Assembly (NCBI GenBank): GCA_004555205.1
Contig: SFIY01000002.1
Coordinates: forward strand, 69,374-133,373
Length of the DNA stretch: 64,000 bases
Reading direction: 5' to 3'
Source: Clostridiales bacterium
Lineage (GTDB): Bacteria; Bacillota; Clostridia; Oscillospirales; Oscillospiraceae
Of the stretch, positions 60,674 through 64,000 are shown piece by piece. Under the pieces are notes generated by a model. It saw nothing but the letters and a program-made list of their open reading frames with translations. It made no database searches and was not told the origin of the DNA. How positions within the stretch are numbered: the stretch's first letter is position 1; each line of letters opens with the position of its first letter. The position numbers and the translations under genes are program-made.

Positions 60674-60697
60674 GCCGAGGAAATAAGGAGAAGAATT

Positions 60698-61699
60698 ATG
60701 AAAATCGCTGCCTACGAAGTGCGTCCCGACGAAAAGCCCGTTATTGAAAGTATGTGCAAGGAATACGGCATTGAGCTGGTTTCCACCCCCGCCAATCTGG
60801 ATAAGACCACGGCCAACATGGCTGCCGGCTGCGACGGTGTGACCACGCTGGGCCAGTCCGACTACTGCAACGAGGTGCTCGATGAGCTGAAGGGCTACGG
60901 CGTTCAGGTGCTGGCCAGCCGCTGTGTGGGCTATAACCACATGAACTGCGACTATGCCCGTTCCCTGGGCTTCCGCCTGTGCAACGGCTCTTACGCGCCC
61001 AACGGTGTGGCGGAGTATACCGTCATGGCCATTCTCATGTGCATCCGCAAGTACAAGAAGGCGCTGTATAACACCAACGACAACGATTTCACCCTGAAGG
61101 GCAAAATGGGCCGCGAGCTGCGCAGCTTGACCGTGGGCGTCATGGGTACCGGCAAGATCGGCTACACCGTGATCAAGTGCCTGTCCGGCTTCGGCTGCCG
61201 TATTCTGGCCAACGACGTGTACGAAAACGACGCCGTGCGCCAGTATGCCGAGTATGTGGATCTGGACACGCTGTATCGCGAAAGCGATATTATCACCATC
61301 CATACCCCGCTGCTGCCTGAGACCACCGGCATGATTAACCGCGAGGCCCTTGCCAAGATGAAGGACGGCGTGGTGCTGATCGACAATGCCCGCGGCGAGC
61401 TGGTGGACATTGACGCCATCATTGAGGCCGTGGAGAACGAGAAGATCGGTGCGCTGTTTATGGACGCCTTCCCCGGCGAGACCGGCATCATCCATGTACC
61501 CCACAACGACGATATTATCAAGACCCCCGGTATGCCCTACTTCAAGCTGAAGTATCTGCGTTCCTTCGTGAATGTGTACCACACGCCCCACATGGCGTTC
61601 TTCACCGAGGAAGCGGCCGAGTCCATGGCTCGCTGCGGCGTTGACAGTATCTTTGAGATTCTGAATCAGGGCAAGTCCAGCCACGAGATTCCCTGCTGA
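60698..61699 (+). CDS. ldhA: (R)-2-hydroxyacid dehydrogenase (2-hydroxyisocaproate dehydrogenase-like)
   Basis: A 333-residue D-2-hydroxyacid dehydrogenase. NAD loop GTGKIGYTVIKCL, catalytic Arg in DNARGELVD, Glu in MDAFPGETG and His in VYHTPHMAFFTEEA. It reduces a 2-oxo acid with NADH to the (R)-2-hydroxyacid. D-lactate or phenylpyruvate reduction is possible, but the had context supports a Stickland substrate such as 2-oxoisocaproate. Ribosome site AATAAGGAGAAGAATT. Confidence 0.93.
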   Translation: MKIAAYEVRPDEKPVIESMCKEYGIELVSTPANLDKTTANMAAGCDGVTTLGQSDYCNEVLDELKGYGVQVLASRCVGYNHMNCDYARSLGFRLCNGSYAPNGVAEYTVMAILMCIRKYKKALYNTNDNDFTLKGKMGRELRSLTVGVMGTGKIGYTVIKCLSGFGCRILANDVYENDAVRQYAEYVDLDTLYRESDIITIHTPLLPETTGMINREALAKMKDGVVLIDNARGELVDIDAIIEAVENEKIGALFMDAFPGETGIIHVPHNDDIIKTPGMPYFKLKYLRSFVNVYHTPHMAFFTEEAAESMARCGVDSIFEILNQGKSSHEIPC

Positions 61700-61744
61700 G
61701 AGAATTCTGAAACAGGATAAAGAACAACTATAGGAGGAAAACGA

Positions 61745-62887
61745 ATGATTCTCGATAAGAAGCACGAGATGCAGCGCAAGCTGTTCCGCCAGTTTGCGGA
61801 GACGGAATTCACCAAGGAGATCCAGGACGAACTGGATGAAACCGGTGAATTTAATTGGGATATGCACAAGAAGATGGCCCGCTTCGGCTTCATGGGCGTG
61901 AAGATCCCCAAGGAGTACGGCGGCGCCGGCGCCGACAGCCTGACCTACGCACTGATGGTGGAGGAGCTGGCCCGTGTGGACGCGGTGCTGTCCATCTATG
62001 CCAACACATCCAACTCTTTGGGCGGCGGCCCCCTGCTGCTGGGCGGCAGCGAGGCCCAGAAGCAGAAGTATCTGCCTCCCGTGGCACGCGGTGAGAAGAT
62101 CATGGTGTTCGGTCTGACCGAGCCCGGCGCCGGTTCCGATGCCGGCGGCACCACCACCACCGCCATCCCCGACGGCGACGATTTCATCATCAACGGCCGT
62201 AAATGCTTCATTTCCGGCGCACCCATGGCTGACTGGGCCGTGGTCTTTGCCAAGACCGACCTGACCGCCAAGGGCAGCAAGGGCATTTCCATGTTCGTGG
62301 TGGATATGAAGCTGCCCGGCGTGTCTCTGGGCGCCCATGAGAAGAAGATGGGCATCAACGGCTATCCCACCTGCGATCTGGTGCTGGAGGATGTCCGTGT
62401 CGGTAAGGATTGCCTGGTAGGCCCCCTGCACAAGGGCTTCCAGATTGCCATGAAGACGCTGGACGGCGGCCGTCTGGGCATTGCCGCTCAGTCCGTGGGT
62501 ATCGCCCAGTCCGCACTGGACGAGGCCGTCAAGTACGCCAAGGAGCGTAAGCAGTTCGGCCGCCGCATCGCCGATTTCCAGGGCATCAGCTTCATGCTGG
62601 CCGACATGGCCGCCGATGTGGAAGCCGCCCGCCAGTTGGTGTATCACGCCGCCGTGCTGAAGGATGCCGGCAGCCCCGAGGCCAGCTCCGCCTGCTCCAT
62701 CGCCAAGTACTTTGCCGCCGAGGCAGCCAACCGCTGCGCCTACAAGGCCGTACAGATCCACGGCGGTTACGGCTATATCCGTGAGTACAAGGTGGAGCGC
62801 ATCTACCGCGACGCCCGCATCACCACCATTTACGAAGGCACCAGCCAGGTGCAGCAGATGGTCATTGCCGGCAATCTGCTGAAGTAA
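61745..62887 (+). CDS. acdB: acyl-CoA dehydrogenase (AcdB type)
   Basis: A 380-residue FAD enzyme. VFGLTEPGAGSDAGG, CFISGAPMADWAVVFAKT, GGRLGIAAQSVGIAQSALDEAVKYAKERKQFG and YEGTSQVQQM at the C-terminus (catalytic-base Glu in the YEGTS position). With EtfBA it reduces the 2-enoyl-CoA to the saturated acyl-CoA, in anaerobes coupled to flavin-based electron bifurcation to ferredoxin. It is followed by etfB 19 bp later. Confidence 0.94.
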   Translation: MILDKKHEMQRKLFRQFAETEFTKEIQDELDETGEFNWDMHKKMARFGFMGVKIPKEYGGAGADSLTYALMVEELARVDAVLSIYANTSNSLGGGPLLLGGSEAQKQKYLPPVARGEKIMVFGLTEPGAGSDAGGTTTTAIPDGDDFIINGRKCFISGAPMADWAVVFAKTDLTAKGSKGISMFVVDMKLPGVSLGAHEKKMGINGYPTCDLVLEDVRVGKDCLVGPLHKGFQIAMKTLDGGRLGIAAQSVGIAQSALDEAVKYAKERKQFGRRIADFQGISFMLADMAADVEAARQLVYHAAVLKDAGSPEASSACSIAKYFAAEAANRCAYKAVQIHGGYGYIREYKVERIYRDARITTIYEGTSQVQQMVIAGNLLK

Positions 62888-62906
62888 GCAAGGAGGTAAC
62901 AGGAAA

Positions 62907-63707
62907 ATGAAGATTTTTGTCACAGTCAAGCAGGTCCCCGATACCTCCGGTAAGGTGGCCGTGAATCCCGATGGTACGCTGGACCGCGCTTCCATGCAGA
63001 CCATTATCAACCCCGATGATATGAACGCCGTGGAGGCCGCTCTGGCTCTCAAGGACGAGCTGGGCTGCAAGGTCGTGGCGTTCACCATGGGCCCCCCTCC
63101 CGCAGAAGGTATGCTGCGTGAGCTGATGGCCATGGGCGTGGACGAAGGCGTGCTGATCACCGCCCGCGAGTTCGGCGGCTCCGACACCTATGCCACCTCC
63201 CAGATCATCGCCGCTGCCATTGATACCTACGGCATCGAGGATGACGACATCATTCTGGCCGGCCGTCAGGCCATCGACGGCGATACCGCTCAGGTGGGTC
63301 CCCAGATCGCCGAGAAGCTGCACCTGCCCCAGGTGTCCTATGCCGGTGAGATCACCAAGGACGGCAACACCTATACCGTCAAGCGTATGCTGGAGGACGG
63401 CTATATGACCATCAAGGTCAAGGCCCCCTGCATGATCACCTGCATCAAGGAGCTGAACGAGCCCCGCTATATGAGCGTGCTGGGCATCGAGGAGTGCTTT
63501 GCCAAGCCCCTGGTCACCATGACCTACGAGACGCTGAAGGATCATCCCCTGATCGACAAGAGCACCATCGGTCTGGCCGGTTCTCCCACCAACATTCTGA
63601 CCTCCTTCACGCCCCCCCAGAAGGGCGCCGGTATGATGCTGGAGGGCAATGGCAAGGAGACCTGCGAGAAGCTGGCCGGCATCCTGGCCGCCAAGCACAT
63701 CATCTAA
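62907..63707 (+). CDS. etfB: electron transfer flavoprotein subunit beta
   Basis: A 266-residue EtfB. It begins MKIFVTVKQVPDTSGKVAV and has LGCKVVAFTMGPPPAEGMLREL and ILAGRQAIDGDTAQVGPQIAEKL, the flavin/AMP region retained in bifurcating EtfB. It ends at 63707, directly at the start of a folded region. Confidence 0.94.
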   Translation: MKIFVTVKQVPDTSGKVAVNPDGTLDRASMQTIINPDDMNAVEAALALKDELGCKVVAFTMGPPPAEGMLRELMAMGVDEGVLITAREFGGSDTYATSQIIAAAIDTYGIEDDDIILAGRQAIDGDTAQVGPQIAEKLHLPQVSYAGEITKDGNTYTVKRMLEDGYMTIKVKAPCMITCIKELNEPRYMSVLGIEECFAKPLVTMTYETLKDHPLIDKSTIGLAGSPTNILTSFTPPQKGAGMMLEGNGKETCEKLAGILAAKHII

Positions 63708-63830
63708 AAATACTTCACAAAAATGCAAGCATTTTTGTGAGCATTGGCGGCAGACTGCGCGCACTCGCTGCGCTTGCACACGCCGCTTGCCGGGAAGTAT
63801 TTTTCGCCACGCACATGTCGCGGCGAAAAA
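63706..63830 (+). repeat. nested inverted-repeat structure between etfB and etfA
   Basis: An outer 11-bp stem (63706-63716 with 63794-63804: AAAAATACTTC / GAAGTATTTTT) encloses hairpin A (TCACAAAAATGC-AA-GCATTTTTGTGA, 63715-63740) and a GC-rich core. It is followed by hairpin B (TTTTTCGCC..GGCGAAAAA, 63800-63830), whose left arm shares bases with the outer stem, so alternative folds compete. Together it fills most of the 197-bp gap in a gene pair that is normally tightly linked. Confidence 0.75.
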
Positions 63831-63904
63831 TGGTGATTTGATTCGCTGGGTATGAAAAAGCTGGCGAAAATGCTTGTCAAATCTAAAAGAAGGGAACATG
63901 TAAA

Positions 63905-64000
63905 ATGGCTTTTAATAGTGCTGATATTGCTGCTTTCAAAAACGTTTGGGTTTTCTGTGAGCAGCGCCAGGGCGTGATGATGCCCACTACGTTCGAACTG
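63905..64000 (+). CDS. etfA: electron transfer flavoprotein subunit alpha (partial)
   Basis: The first 32 codons (MAFNSADIAAFKNVWVFCEQ...) are in the window and the gene runs off the right edge. The N-terminus FKNVWVFCEQRQGVMMPTTFEL fits EtfA, the FAD-binding partner of EtfB. Ribosome site AAGAAGGGAACATGTAAA. It follows etfB after a folded spacer. Confidence 0.85.
   Translation, partial: MAFNSADIAAFKNVWVFCEQRQGVMMPTTFEL

Noticed and set aside
60503..63187. 894-residue open frame on the minus strand
   Set aside because: Antisense shadow of ldhA, acdB and etfB, caused by high GC third positions; no family resemblance.

Overview
The window is a high-GC chromosome segment from an anaerobic, spore-forming Firmicute, most likely an amino-acid-fermenting gut Clostridium relative of the Oscillospirales (Oscillibacter / Flavonifractor / Intestinimonas type). 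The reasons are a small acid-soluble spore protein, [NiFe]-hydrogenase maturation genes, an NfnAB transhydrogenase, a clostridial glgB-C-D-A-P glycogen operon and a 2-hydroxyacyl-CoA dehydratase operon. Genus-level placement is inference. No rRNA, tRNA, CRISPR array or insertion sequence was seen.

Layout. 1-5.2 kb (minus strand): the start of a membrane-type [NiFe]-hydrogenase large subunit, its 30-kDa partner, and hypF-hypC-hypD-hypE behind a Rex-like operator. 5.4-8.3 kb: an SsuABC/TauABC-type uptake system headed by its own Crp-family regulator, with a consensus promoter and a perfect palindrome at +4. 8.4-21.3 kb: a long minus-strand envelope operon (sugar transferase, TagGH-like ABC exporter, CDP-glycerol-type polymerase, nucleotidyltransferase, three ATP-grasp proteins, an alanine-dehydrogenase homologue, a winged-helix/TPR protein and alanine racemase). 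This looks like synthesis and amino-acid modification of a teichoic-acid-like polymer. 21.5-32 kb: SASP, DUF5662, radical SAM, NfnAB, an orphan peptide-binding lipoprotein, a PAP2 protein, a DEAD-box helicase and an unusual trigger factor. 32-40.4 kb: the glycogen operon. 40.5-55.8 kb: regulators, YihY-TrkA, a small AT-rich insert, RluA, DacF, a two-component system with a GerMN lipoprotein, a chromate-type transporter pair, divergent birA/bioY, a uracil permease with a leader peptide and terminator, and an AraC/GyrI regulator. 56-64 kb: hadI-hadB-hadC-hadA-ldhA-acdB-etfB-etfA, the reductive (electron-accepting) branch of Stickland fermentation, running off the right edge.

How the genes work together. 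The fermentation genes share redox logic. The had operon reduces a 2-oxo acid to a saturated acid and, through AcdB-EtfBA, can bifurcate electrons to ferredoxin. NfnAB interconverts NADH, ferredoxin and NADPH, and the hydrogenase can dispose of or recover reducing power; the Rex-like site would tie the hyp genes to NADH/NAD+. Several promoters (hyp, crp-ABC, had) share one design: a recognisable sigma-A promoter with 17-bp spacing and an inverted-repeat operator starting 4-5 bp after the predicted start.

The most notable items are the uracil permease leader, whose U-rich peptide gene ends inside an intrinsic terminator (the geometry of enterobacterial pyrBI attenuation), the ATP-grasp/alanine/teichoic-type operon, two stacked BirA operators, the TGGT-N3-ACCA operator on the had promoter, and a folded insertion between etfB and etfA.
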